A DNA stretch of 64,000 bases. Origin: Deminuibacter soli (GTDB taxonomy: Bacteria > Bacteroidota > Bacteroidia > Chitinophagales > Chitinophagaceae). Below, piece by piece: positions 36,151 through 45,264 of this stretch. The stretch is from assembly GCF_003412455.1 (NCBI RefSeq), contig NZ_QTJU01000003.1, positions 460,118 through 524,117 of the forward strand. Direction: 5' to 3'. A program made the translations under genes and the position numbers. Each line of letters opens with the position of its first letter. Positions within the stretch are counted from its first letter, which is position 1. Under the pieces are notes generated by a model. That model was not told the DNA's origin. It was given only the letters and a program-made list of their open reading frames with translations, and made no database searches.

Positions 36151-38589
36151 ATGTTTGCACACTATTTCAGGGTTGCTTTCAGAAATTTCTGGCGCAACAA
36201 AATCTTCTCAGGTATCAATATACTGGGATTGTCCATTGGTATCAGCTCAGCGCTGGTGCTCTTCCTGATTGCTTATTATGAATTCAGCTTTGACCGGTTT
36301 GAAAAAGACCGCTCCCATATATACCGTGTGGTAATGGAAGTACGCGGTAACGACCAGGTCAATTACACCGCTTCTGCATTGGCGCCATTGGCAGAAGCCG
36401 CTTCACGCGAATTAACCGGTCTTGAGAACGTAGTACCGTTAATGCAGTTCCAGGGCAATACAAAAGCCAAGGTACAGTTGCCTGCCGCAGCAGGTGCACC
36501 GCCGGATGTATATAAAAGTCAGCCGGGCATTATCTTCACCAGCCAGCAATACTTTTCACTGCTACCCTACCAATGGCTGGCAGGCTCTGCAGCTACGGCA
36601 TTGAGCAAACCATTTGCCGTAGTGCTTACACAAAGCAGGGCTGAGCAATATTTTCCCGGCAAAACCGCGCAGCAGGTAATCGGCAAAACCATTACCTACA
36701 ACGATTCTATCAGAACAACCGTAGCAGGCGTGGTGCACGACCTGGATGAGCATACTTTCTTCAATGCAGCTGAATTTATTTCGCTGCCAACTGTAGCGCA
36801 AACGAACTTGCAGGACAACTTCATGATGCACACCTGGAACGACTGGATGAGCTATTCGCAATTGTTTATACAGCTATCCCACGGCACTACACAGGCCGCC
36901 ATGGAAAAAAGCCTCAACCAGTTGCTGCACCGCAATTACAACGGCGATGCACCTGCATTAACCCTGCACCTGCAGCCATTGAGCGATGTGCATTTTCAAT
37001 ACGAAACACCCGAGCACCGCACAGCACACAAACCTACCCTGTTCGGGTTACTGGCCATTGCTGCCTTCCTGCTGCTGCTGGGCTGCATCAACTTTATCAA
37101 CTTAACCACTGCACATTCGGCACAGCGTGCGCGCGAAATAGGCATCCGCAAAACCATGGGCAGCATGCGCCCGCAACTGGTAACACAGTTCCTGTGCGAA
37201 ACCCTGTTCATTACCACGCTGGCCACCATGTTATCTATCGGCATTATGCCCTTACTGCTGAACATATTCAGGCATTTCATCCCCGATGGCCTGCATGCAG
37301 AGCTGTTGCAACAACCATCGCTGCTGGTGTTTTTATTATTGCTTACATTGGGCGTAAGCTTCCTCGCAGGCTTTTACCCGGCCATGGTATTGTCTGGTTT
37401 TAAACCGGTAAAAGTGCTGAAAAACCAGGTCTTCACCGACCAGACCAACAAAGCCTGGGTAAGAAAAACATTGACTGTATCGCAGTTTGTTATTGCCCAG
37501 TTTTTTGTGATTGCGACAGTGATGGTGAGCAAGCAAATTCACTACTCATTGCAAAAAGACCTCGGCTTCCGGAAAGATGCGATCGTTAACTTTTCCGCAC
37601 CATACGATACTGCCCGCAACAAACCGGCCCTGCTGTTGCAAAAAATAAAGGCGATACCTGAAATACAGCAGGCCAGCCTTGGCTTTTTGCCGCCTGCCAC
37701 TGACGGACCAGCCTATACCAACATTCTTTACAACGATGGCAAACAAGACATCAATGCCAATGTACAGATCAGGTGGGGCGATACCGGCTTCCTGCGCCTG
37801 TACAATATTCAATTGGTTGCAGGCAGAAACGTACTGCAGAGTGATACCATTAAAGAATTCCTGGTAAACGAAACCTATGCACGCATCATGCATTTCACTA
37901 ACCCTGCAGCTGCTGTTGGTCATATGCTGTTGTTCAACGGCAAACAGCTGCCCATTGTAGGTGTAATGCACGACTTTCATGAGCAGTCCCTGCACGGCGC
38001 CATTGGCCCCATTGTGTTTGCCGCCAACAATAGCCACAGCAATTTTTTCCATATACTGCTGTATCCGCAATTACAGAACATGCATACCTGGACAACAGCA
38101 CTCGCCGAGCTGGAGCTGGTATACAAACAGGTATATCCCGACAGCGATTTTGAGTACAGGTTTTTTGATGAAGAGATCGCCCGGTTTTATGCAGCAGAAC
38201 AGCAAACCGTATACCTGTTAAAATGGGCTACCGGCTTGGCAATACTGATCAGTTGCCTGGGATTGTTCGGCCTGGTCATATTCACCACTACCACGCGCAA
38301 AAAAGAAATTGGCATACGCAAAGTATTGGGTGCCTCTGTAGTGCAGATCGTCTCTATCCTGTCAACCGATTTCTTAAAGCTGGTATTGATTGCCTTTTTA
38401 ATCGCAGCCCCCGCCGCCTGGTGGGCAGTGTACCACTGGTTGCAGGATTTTGCTTACCGCACTACAATGAGCTGGTGGGTATTCGCCCTGTGTGGCGTGG
38501 CCATGCTGGTGGTTGCCTTGCTAACATTAAGCCTGCAAACCATCAGGGCAGCCATGACAAACCCGGTAAAAAGCCTGCGCACAGAATAA
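36151..38589 (+). CDS. MacB/FtsX-type ABC transporter permease
   Basis: 812 aa. The N-terminal FRVAFRNFWRNKIFSGINILGLSIGISSALVLFLI is the standard opening of Bacteroidota FtsX-like permeases: an amphipathic helix and the first membrane helix. A large periplasmic domain (MacB_PCD type) precedes a three-helix block near 290-430 with TTAHSAQRAREIGIRKTMGS, a second periplasmic domain, and a final three-helix FtsX block near 690-805 (TTTRKKEIGIRKVLGASVVQIVSI). Two FtsX modules in one chain is normal for this family. The ATPase partner is not adjacent. Related proteins act in efflux or lipoprotein-type mechanotransmission. Confidence 0.9.
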   Translation: MFAHYFRVAFRNFWRNKIFSGINILGLSIGISSALVLFLIAYYEFSFDRFEKDRSHIYRVVMEVRGNDQVNYTASALAPLAEAASRELTGLENVVPLMQFQGNTKAKVQLPAAAGAPPDVYKSQPGIIFTSQQYFSLLPYQWLAGSAATALSKPFAVVLTQSRAEQYFPGKTAQQVIGKTITYNDSIRTTVAGVVHDLDEHTFFNAAEFISLPTVAQTNLQDNFMMHTWNDWMSYSQLFIQLSHGTTQAAMEKSLNQLLHRNYNGDAPALTLHLQPLSDVHFQYETPEHRTAHKPTLFGLLAIAAFLLLLGCINFINLTTAHSAQRAREIGIRKTMGSMRPQLVTQFLCETLFITTLATMLSIGIMPLLLNIFRHFIPDGLHAELLQQPSLLVFLLLLTLGVSFLAGFYPAMVLSGFKPVKVLKNQVFTDQTNKAWVRKTLTVSQFVIAQFFVIATVMVSKQIHYSLQKDLGFRKDAIVNFSAPYDTARNKPALLLQKIKAIPEIQQASLGFLPPATDGPAYTNILYNDGKQDINANVQIRWGDTGFLRLYNIQLVAGRNVLQSDTIKEFLVNETYARIMHFTNPAAAVGHMLLFNGKQLPIVGVMHDFHEQSLHGAIGPIVFAANNSHSNFFHILLYPQLQNMHTWTTALAELELVYKQVYPDSDFEYRFFDEEIARFYAAEQQTVYLLKWATGLAILISCLGLFGLVIFTTTTRKKEIGIRKVLGASVVQIVSILSTDFLKLVLIAFLIAAPAAWWAVYHWLQDFAYRTTMSWWVFALCGVAMLVVALLTLSLQTIRAAMTNPVKSLRTE

Positions 38590-38705
38590 TGAGCGTGAAT
38601 CGTCAGTCGTCAGTCGTGAGTGGTTTGGCTTTCACTCACCTTGTATTAACTCACTACTGACTACTCACCACTCACTAATTTTCGCTTAGATCATTCACTA
38701 TTCAC
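38585..38705. repeat. Diverged copy of the modular intergenic repeat
   Basis: GTGAATCGTCAGTCGTCAGTCG, then low-complexity ACTCACTACTGACTACTCAC words and TTTTCGCTTAGATCATTCAC. It starts at the stop codon of the permease gene. Confidence 0.6.
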
Positions 38706-38768
38706 CGGCTTTATTCCCTTTTCACAGGCTTTCTTTGTATTTTGTAGAAAGAACGATTGTGACAGCCT

Positions 38769-39899
38769 ATGGATGTAACGCAAACACATACATTGATTGT
38801 CGGCGCCAGTATTTCCGGGCTGGCTTGCGCTGCCTGTCTGCAGCAGCACGGTATTAAGCACACGATCATTGAACAGCACGATAAGGTGGCAACACCCTGG
38901 CGCAATCATTATGAACGGCTGCACCTGCATACCAGTAAACGGCTATCCAATCTGCCCTTTAAATCATTTCACAAAAACATACCACGTTATCCCTCCCGGC
39001 AACAGGTGGTAGATTACCTGGATAGCTACAGCAAGGCTTTCAACATACAACCCTTGTTCAATACCACCGCCATTGCTGTTAAAAAAGAAGCAGGCCACTG
39101 GGTTACACAAACCAGCAACGGCATCATACAATCATCCTGCGTTATCATGGCTACAGGGGCATTCGGTAAGCCGCTGGCTTTTGAGTGCAATGGACTGAAT
39201 ACATTCACCGGCCGCGTACTGCATAGTTATGCTTACCAGACAGGACGGGATTTTAGCGGCCAGCAGGTATTGGTCGTCGGATTTGGCAATTCGGCTTGTG
39301 AAATTGCGATTGATCTGTACGAACAGAAAGCATATCCGTCTATGTCTGTACGTTCTGCTGTAAATGTGGTTCCGCGGGATGTGTTGGGTATCCCGGTACT
39401 GGCATTAAGTCTTTTGATGCGACGCTTGCCACCACGCACGGCAGACCAACTCAATGCACCGCTGCTTAAATGGCTAACCGGGGATATTACGAAACTCGGG
39501 CTGCGCAGCATGCCATACGGACCATTGGAACAAATACAGAAAGATGGCCATGCCCCTGTGCTTGATATCGGCACCCTGCAGCACATACGTGACGGGCACA
39601 TCCATATTTACCCTGCCATTGATCACATACGAGGAAACACCGTTTATTTTACTGATGGCAGGGAAGCACAATTTGACGCCATTGTAACGGCCATCGGGTA
39701 TTACCGTGACTATGCAGCGATAGTGTCTGTTGACCAATACAGGTTTGATGATTTGCGCGCAAGCGTAGATAAACAGCAGCATTTTGGAGAAGACGGTTTG
39801 TATTTCTGCGGTTACTGGATTAGTCCTACCGGCCAGATACGCGAGATAGCCTCTGACGCGCGGAAAATTGCCGCACACATTGCCGCACAAACCAGGTAA
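38769..39899 (+). CDS. Flavin-containing monooxygenase-like NAD(P)-binding oxidoreductase
   Basis: 376 aa. FAD-binding Rossmann motif VGASISGLACAACL (~13-26), then the FMO-like WRNHYERLHLHTSKRLSNLPF and YPSRQQVVDYLDSY. The second nucleotide-binding motif VVGFGNSACEIAIDL lies at ~169-183, and the late ATGAFGKP and VTAIGYYRDY are typical. It resembles YUCCA/CzcO-type single-component monooxygenases, which oxygenate soft nucleophiles or act as Baeyer-Villiger enzymes. Substrate unknown. No signal peptide. DinB follows 110 bp downstream. Confidence 0.87.
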   Translation: MDVTQTHTLIVGASISGLACAACLQQHGIKHTIIEQHDKVATPWRNHYERLHLHTSKRLSNLPFKSFHKNIPRYPSRQQVVDYLDSYSKAFNIQPLFNTTAIAVKKEAGHWVTQTSNGIIQSSCVIMATGAFGKPLAFECNGLNTFTGRVLHSYAYQTGRDFSGQQVLVVGFGNSACEIAIDLYEQKAYPSMSVRSAVNVVPRDVLGIPVLALSLLMRRLPPRTADQLNAPLLKWLTGDITKLGLRSMPYGPLEQIQKDGHAPVLDIGTLQHIRDGHIHIYPAIDHIRGNTVYFTDGREAQFDAIVTAIGYYRDYAAIVSVDQYRFDDLRASVDKQQHFGEDGLYFCGYWISPTGQIREIASDARKIAAHIAAQTR

Positions 39900-40009
39900 A
39901 CACCCCATAACCCTATTACAAATAAAACGCCATGCTGCTGACACAAGGCTGTCACTAACCGGTATTTTCTTTGCAGTACAACATATTCATCTACTAAAAT
40001 AGTAACCTC

Positions 40010-40513
40010 ATGGCTGCACAAACATTAACCACCACGCCTGCTGTTATCATTACGCCTGCTGAATTCCTGCAACACTGGCAGGGGCACCGCGCACTAACGC
40101 GCAGGGTAATTGAACGCTTTCCGGAAGAAGCCTTGCTCAACCACCGGATTGGCGGTATGCGCACCTTTGCACAGTTAACCCAGGAGCTGCTTGATTTGGG
40201 ATTGGGCGTAAAAGGCATTGCTACCAGGGAATGGCCGCAAATGACTGAAATGACGCATAACAAAAACCTGCACCTGACAAAGGAAGAACTGTTACAGCGC
40301 TGGGATGCGCTTACAGACACCATTAATGAATACTGGGCTAAAATAACGCCTGAGCGCTTTCATGAAACAGACAAAGCCTTTGGCATGTACGAGGGCACAG
40401 TTATTTCGCTGGCGCTGTACCTGGTAGACAATGAAATTCACCACCGCGGGCAGGGGTACGTATACCTGCGCTCATTAGGTATTGAGCCGCCGCCGTTCTG
40501 GGACAGGCCTTAA
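40010..40513 (+). CDS. DinB-family four-helix-bundle protein
   Basis: 167 aa. The fold pattern and putative metal-ligand histidines (LLNHRIGGMRTFAQLTQELLDLG; LALYLVDNEIHHRGQGYVYLRSLGI) match DinB/YfiT metalloenzymes, some of which are thiol-dependent S-transferases. NEIHHRGQ near residue 143 is the most family-specific element. Monocistronic, ended by a very strong terminator. Confidence 0.85.
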   Translation: MAAQTLTTTPAVIITPAEFLQHWQGHRALTRRVIERFPEEALLNHRIGGMRTFAQLTQELLDLGLGVKGIATREWPQMTEMTHNKNLHLTKEELLQRWDALTDTINEYWAKITPERFHETDKAFGMYEGTVISLALYLVDNEIHHRGQGYVYLRSLGIEPPPFWDRP

Positions 40514-40550
40514 ACAAAGTGCATACTGCGGCGAACGCGTCATTACGCAG

Positions 40551-40590
40551 AAGCAACAAAGCTGTTCCAAAAGGAACGGCTTTGTTGCTT
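40551..40590 (+). terminator. Strong terminator after DinB
   Basis: 18-bp stem starting AAGCAACAAAGC and closing GCTTTGTTGCTT, one G-T wobble, AAAA loop, 37 bp after the stop. Confidence 0.85.
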
Positions 40591-40722
40591 TAATACCTGG
40601 AACGGTTGAATAGCCCCAGCGGCGGAGGCATTCGTTTATTGCCACAAACATCGGTGTGCCGGCAGAAGGCGAACTTGCTAAAAATGCGGATGTGTTGCCA
40701 TTGCGCTCCGATCATCGTTAAG

Positions 40723-40757
40723 TTCAACATTAAACTTTAAACCGTTAAACATGGAAC
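40723..40757. repeat. GTTTRAN heptamer array
   Basis: On the minus strand it reads GTTTAAC, GTTTAAA, GTTTAAT, GTTGAA with one extra G, ending 8 bp before the 3' end of the aldo/keto reductase gene. Confidence 0.6.
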
Positions 40758-40764
40758 TTCCTCC

Positions 40765-41760
40765 CTAGCGGTTCACTGCGTCGCGCATGAAGCCGGCGGC
40801 ATAACGTTCACCTACGTTGGGATAACGCGCTACCAGTTCATTGATGTCAGCAAGATCTGTTGCGGTAAGTGTTACATTCACTGCGCCTGCGTTTTCTTCG
40901 AGGTATTTCCTTCTTTTGGTACCGGGAATAGGAATCATATCTTCTCCCTGCGCCAGTACCCATGCAAGGGCCAGTTGTGCAGCGGTGCAACCTTTGGCAG
41001 CGGCAATGGCGGCAAATGCGCTGGCCAGTTGCTGGTTGTTGATGGCATGTTCACCAGAGTAACGTGGTAAATTGCGGCGCATATCATTTTCCGGCAGGCT
41101 TGCAAGATCAAGCTCAGCAGTAATCAACCCTCTTGACAAGGGCGAAAACGGGATAATGCTGATCTGGAGTTCTCTTGCAGTAGCCAGTATATCATCTTCT
41201 ATGTTGCGCGTCATCAGTGAATACTCGCTTTGCAAGGCAGCAATGGGATGTACGGCATGTGCCCTGCGGATGGTAGAAGCAGCCGCTTCGCTTAAACCAA
41301 GGTAACGCACTTTACCTGCTTTCACCAGCAGGCTCATGGCGCCGACCGTTTCCTCAATAGGTACATTGAGGTCTACACGGTGCAGGTAATACAAATCAAT
41401 CACCTCTGTACCCAGGCGCTTCAAACTTGCTTCCACAGCCTGTTTCAGGTAGGCAGGCGACCCTTCTACATACATTTTTGATCTGTCGGCCCCGCTGTCG
41501 GGTACACGCAATCCGAATTTGGTGGCAATAAAAATTTTGCTGCGATTGGGCACCAGCACTTTGGAGATCAGTGTTTCGTTGGCCCCTGCCCCGTATACAT
41601 CTGCCGTATCCCAGAAATTGATGCCCAGGTCAAGCGCCCTGTGCAAAGTGGCGGTGCTTTCCACATCATCTATAGTGCCATAGGCAAAGCTCATACCCAT
41701 GCAACCTAAGCCTATCGCAGATAACTGTTCATTTGTTGTTCCGAGACTTCTGTATTTCAT
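40765..41760 (-). CDS. Aldo/keto reductase
   Basis: 331 aa from [19 protein letters not shown] at 41760 (the ATG 12 codons upstream adds a hydrophobic stretch not seen in the family). Catalytic tetrad visible: Asp in FWDTADVYG, Tyr in the same motif, Lys in IFIATKFGL, and His in [15 protein letters not shown]-binding end [11 protein letters not shown] and [21 protein letters not shown]13/yeast-YakC-type soluble NADPH-dependent oxidoreductase; substrate not defined. Divergence with the AraC gene is not seen, since both are on the minus strand. Confidence 0.93.
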   Translation of the reverse strand: MKYRSLGTTNEQLSAIGLGCMGMSFAYGTIDDVESTATLHRALDLGINFWDTADVYGAGANETLISKVLVPNRSKIFIATKFGLRVPDSGADRSKMYVEGSPAYLKQAVEASLKRLGTEVIDLYYLHRVDLNVPIEETVGAMSLLVKAGKVRYLGLSEAAASTIRRAHAVHPIAALQSEYSLMTRNIEDDILATARELQISIIPFSPLSRGLITAELDLASLPENDMRRNLPRYSGEHAINNQQLASAFAAIAAAKGCTAAQLALAWVLAQGEDMIPIPGTKRRKYLEENAGAVNVTLTATDLADINELVARYPNVGERYAAGFMRDAVNR

Positions 41761-41839
41761 ACAAATAATGATTAGTACACAAAGGTCGTACACCACACTG
41801 CAGCGTTGTTTACAGCATTCAAACCGTCACTTATACAAA

Positions 41840-42748
41840 TCAAACAATGCCCTGCCTGCGGGCAATGGGTGCCTGCCCGGTATGCTTGCGGTAAAACGTA
41901 GTAAAATAGGCGGGATATTCAAAACCAAGGCTGTAGGCGATTTCAGCAATACTCCATTCGGTATGCTGCAATAAAATGTTCGCCTCCTGCACAATGCGTG
42001 AAGCGATATGCGCCGTGGTGGTTTGCCCGGTACTTTCTTTCACTGCACGGTTTAAATGATTCACATGCACGGAAAGACAACCGGCATAATCCTGCGGGCT
42101 TTTCAGGTTAAACACATGATCGGCAGAACTGATCGGGAACTGCCTTTCCAGCAAATCAAAAAACAGGTGGGTGATGCGTGATGCGGCATTGATCTGTTTG
42201 TGAAAGCCTGTAGCAGGCTGTATTTTCATCGTCTCGTGCATCAGCAGGTGCAGGTAATTGCGCAGCACCTGGTACTTGTGTTCATACGCGGATTCCATTT
42301 CACGCATCATCTTCTCAAAAATAAAAACAATGTCTGCATGCTGGCGTTCATCAGGGAAGAACACGGGCACGCTATTGGCATTAAACAACGGTGAATCCTG
42401 TAAGGCACCGATGCGGTCTGCCGGTTGCAGGAAAGCCTCAGAGAACAGGCAAAACCAGCCTTTAGGCGCTTCGCCTGCTATTTCAAACGAATAAGCTACA
42501 AAGGGATTGGACAAAACAATTGCCGGGCCGTCGATCGCGATCCATTTATCGGCATAATGCAGGCGGCCGGTTCCGATAATATAGGAAATCTTATAAAAAT
42601 CCCTGCGGCGGTAGGCAGATTTAACTGCATGACTATCCCGTGCAAATACATTAAAATGACCAGGTTGTGCGTTATTGATCGGCACATCTTCCGGGTAAGC
42701 CGCCGGGTAGCGATGATAAAAATCCCGAATATTTTCCGGTTGTTCCAT
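41840..42748 (-). CDS. AraC-family transcriptional regulator
   Basis: 302 aa. The N-terminal cupin-like sensing domain (PGHFNVFARDSHAVKSAYRRRDFYKISYIIGTGRLHYADKWIAIDGPAIVLSNPFVAYSFE) is followed by a helical linker. The C-terminal AraC DNA-binding domain is clear (DYAGCLSVHVNHLNRAVKESTGQTTTAHIASRIVQEANILL; WSIAEIAYSLGFEYPAYFTTFYRKHTG). The gene ends 79 bp upstream of the aldo/keto reductase start, on the same strand, suggesting it controls that gene. Tandem 14-bp repeats lie 46-81 bp upstream of its start. Confidence 0.9.
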   Translation of the reverse strand: MEQPENIRDFYHRYPAAYPEDVPINNAQPGHFNVFARDSHAVKSAYRRRDFYKISYIIGTGRLHYADKWIAIDGPAIVLSNPFVAYSFEIAGEAPKGWFCLFSEAFLQPADRIGALQDSPLFNANSVPVFFPDERQHADIVFIFEKMMREMESAYEHKYQVLRNYLHLLMHETMKIQPATGFHKQINAASRITHLFFDLLERQFPISSADHVFNLKSPQDYAGCLSVHVNHLNRAVKESTGQTTTAHIASRIVQEANILLQHTEWSIAEIAYSLGFEYPAYFTTFYRKHTGQAPIARRQGIV

Positions 42749-42793
42749 ACCGTAAATTTACGAAATCCCTCTCCACGCATCCAAAAGTACCAT

Positions 42794-42829
42794 CGTCCGG
42801 GGATCGTCCGACCTTCGTCCGGGGATCGT
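42794..42829. promoter_or_regulatory. Two identical 14-bp direct repeats (22-bp period), candidate AraC operator
   Basis: CGTCCGGGGATCGT at 42794-42807 and 42816-42829. A spacing of two helical turns, in direct orientation, upstream of an AraC-type gene is the classical layout of an AraC-family binding site. Confidence 0.6.
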
Positions 42830-42894
42830 TCAGTAAAAAACCGCATGTATAGTGTCCAGGCAAGCCATAATGCTCCTTCGCTCTCCCAAAAAGC

Positions 42895-42980
42895 CCTTCG
42901 GACGGATCACGCACGAATAATACCCGCTCAGATAGTCACGACTGTCGACTGTCGATTCTCGTTTTTCGCTCACGATTCAC
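42895..42980. repeat. Copy of the modular intergenic repeat
   Basis: CACGAATAATACCCGCTCAG, ATAGTCACGACTGTCGACTG and CGATTCTCG match the unit at 14513-14693 in the same orientation. Confidence 0.65.
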
Positions 42981-43009
42981 CATGCCCCAACACGCCCGCA
43001 GTACTTTCC

Positions 43010-45088
43010 TTACCTCAAGTACACGGTTTGCGTAAACGCCCCGTTTACTGCAACATCCCACACTTCCAGCCTTGCCCATTTGCGGCCTGCAAGCGACACC
43101 GGCCATTGAAAGGTTTGATCACCAAAAGCATGCGTCTGGTTAAGCGTAATGCGTTCGCGGTATACCTGTTTGCCATCACCGGAAATGATTTCAGCAAACT
43201 GCAGCGGGAATGTCCAGCGGATGTGTGCAGTAACCGTTGTTTTGCCATTGGCAGGCAATGCAAGCGTATCGCCTGCGCCGGTGTGGTTGATGGAGAAGGC
43301 GGGCAACACAATCTCGCCTGTGGTGGAAAAGAAATGGCCTTTCTGCAAAACATCCAGCACCGGCTGCCAGCCACCTGTAAAACGCGGCAGTGATTTCAGT
43401 TGCAGGTAGTTTACGTTGAGATGGGCATACATTTCATTTTCGGGTTCAATGGTGAACAGGTCTGCCTCTGCCAGTATCTTTTTATGCAGGCCCCAGTTGT
43501 TCATATCGTCCATTAAATCGAATACACGTTTACCCAGGCGGGGTTGTGATAAATCTGCGGGCAGTGATTTCCATGCACCACCGAGGAAATGATCACCTGT
43601 AAAAAACGGTTCATTTTTATAGGCATCCGGGAACCCGGTAGAACCCTTGGTGCGCGGGTGGGCTGTCCACGCAAGGCCGTTTTCTGTTTGCAGCAACTGT
43701 TCCATATCTGCTGCATTGCCGGTATGATACACTTTACCATATACCGCATCGTTGCTTACCAAGGGCACACCAGGCTTACGTGACATGACCCAGTACACCG
43801 GCCTGGGAAAAAATGCCAGCCAGTGGCCGCCGAGAAACTGGTTGGGTTCCTCTCCCGGCAGCAGTAAAAAGCCGGGTGATGACAAGCGCTGGCATTGTTC
43901 AAACAGGTGATGCAATTCCTGCAGGCGTAGCGAATCCGGGCCTGTGGGATGGCCAGTGCCATGAAACTCTGCCAGGTGCACAATATCGATACCGGTGCGT
44001 TTGAATACTTTCACAAAACCGGGCACAGCAGGCACGGGTTTACCGGCCATTACTACACGGGTAACAAACTCGTTGTGAAAATGACTGCTCATGGTTTTAT
44101 AACCGGGTAATGATGGGTAGCGGTCTTCATGTGTAAAAGCCTTTACCGCACTCAGCAACTGTGTTGCCGTTCCGGTTGAGGCAAGGCAGAAAAAGTTAAG
44201 CCGCTGCGCGGTATGCGGCGGTGCATTAAACCATGGCACAAAACGATGATCTCCTTCCAACTCTTGCCGTATGCCGATACCATAACCATTCAGCAGGTTG
44301 CGGTATTGCGTTCCATACCAGGTAAAACGCAGGTTAAATGCTTCATCCAGCGGGTAGAAATATTGATGTGGCGCAGGAAATACAGCCAGGCTGCCTTCCG
44401 TGGTTTCACCGATAATGGTTCTGTATTTTACAGCAAGATTGGTGCTGGTATCGCTTGCATGAACATCCGCTTTTTGCAGGGAATCGCCGGTATTGCTCCA
44501 GGCGATATGTTGCCAGGCAGGCGTAGTGCCCACCAATCCAGCATCGTAGAGGATAGCGGTTGAATCGGTAGCCGTGCTGATTACAGCAGCGACGTTGAAC
44601 AATGGACTGCCATGATACAGGGTAATTTCCAGCGTGCCGCTAAACCCCGGTGCAGTAACCGCACCTATGCGGATAATGGTATGTGCACCTTCACTCACTG
44701 CTGCGGCTGTTGTTTTGTGCAGTTCAGTGCGGTACGAAGCATGTGGCTTCAGCGGTACCTTGTCGAAGAAAATGTTCCAGCCGTTTTGTGAAACCAGGTC
44801 ACGCTTGCCAACGGTTAACACGAACATAGGGTCGATATTGCTGCCTGTCTCCTTCCAGCCATTGCCATTGTTGAGTGCAATGCTTTGAAACAAGGGAGCC
44901 TCATTGCCCATATTCAACAGCAGCCTTGCCTTGCTGTTGCCGCCTGCAGGCCATTGCACCGAAAGCAGGTTGGCTTTCACCTGCACATCAGCGCCATTCG
45001 TTTTATTGAATTGCGTAAGATCAACGGGTACTTGTGCACGTGTAACAATGACATTTAACAGGAGGATAGCAAGCAGTAGCTGTTTCAT
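43010..45088 (-). CDS. Secreted protein with PHP-like (CehA/McbA-type) region
   Basis: 692 aa, signal peptide MKQLLLAILLLNVIVTRAQ. Residues ~20-320 look like beta-rich domains with jelly-roll character (FSGTLEITLYHGSPLFNVAAVISTATDS). Residues ~325-580 resemble a PHP-type metal-dependent hydrolase: YKTMSSHFHNEFV, DIVHLAEFHGTGHPTGPDSL, PGFLLLPGEEPNQFLGGHW and TAHPRTKGS provide His/Asp/Glu in the expected order. The C-terminal ~110 residues are another beta domain. It is probably a periplasmic phosphoesterase or hydrolase acting with the neighbouring GH5-like enzyme. The PHP assignment is tentative. Confidence 0.65.
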   Translation of the reverse strand: MKQLLLAILLLNVIVTRAQVPVDLTQFNKTNGADVQVKANLLSVQWPAGGNSKARLLLNMGNEAPLFQSIALNNGNGWKETGSNIDPMFVLTVGKRDLVSQNGWNIFFDKVPLKPHASYRTELHKTTAAAVSEGAHTIIRIGAVTAPGFSGTLEITLYHGSPLFNVAAVISTATDSTAILYDAGLVGTTPAWQHIAWSNTGDSLQKADVHASDTSTNLAVKYRTIIGETTEGSLAVFPAPHQYFYPLDEAFNLRFTWYGTQYRNLLNGYGIGIRQELEGDHRFVPWFNAPPHTAQRLNFFCLASTGTATQLLSAVKAFTHEDRYPSLPGYKTMSSHFHNEFVTRVVMAGKPVPAVPGFVKVFKRTGIDIVHLAEFHGTGHPTGPDSLRLQELHHLFEQCQRLSSPGFLLLPGEEPNQFLGGHWLAFFPRPVYWVMSRKPGVPLVSNDAVYGKVYHTGNAADMEQLLQTENGLAWTAHPRTKGSTGFPDAYKNEPFFTGDHFLGGAWKSLPADLSQPRLGKRVFDLMDDMNNWGLHKKILAEADLFTIEPENEMYAHLNVNYLQLKSLPRFTGGWQPVLDVLQKGHFFSTTGEIVLPAFSINHTGAGDTLALPANGKTTVTAHIRWTFPLQFAEIISGDGKQVYRERITLNQTHAFGDQTFQWPVSLAGRKWARLEVWDVAVNGAFTQTVYLR

Positions 45089-45156
45089 TCGACTGGATTG
45101 ATAAGTATGGTAAATATAATGATCACCGGTGAATAGTCAATAGTGAATGATCGGAG

Positions 45157-45245
45157 CGGATTTTTACCGCGGAGGGCACAAAGGGATACCCCAAAAGGGC
45201 ACAAAGAAAGCGAGCGGCCCCGCCGGACTTTGTGCCCTTCTCATG
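45157..45245. repeat. ACCGCRRAG/CACAAAG element with 12-bp inverted repeat
   Basis: ACCGCGGAGGGCACAAAGGG and a second GGGCACAAAG word resemble the core at 14415-14506. AAGGGCACAAAG (45195-45206) and CTTTGTGCCCTT (45228-45239) are perfect inverted repeats. It lies inside the presumed operon between the GH5-like and PHP-like genes and could weaken read-through. Confidence 0.6.
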
Positions 45246-45264
45246 AAAAGGCGTACAGGCCACA

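Noticed and set aside
42425..43393. 322-codon plus-strand frame across the AraC start and the PHP-like gene end
   Set aside because: It overlaps two supported minus-strand genes and a repeat; composition is not protein-like.
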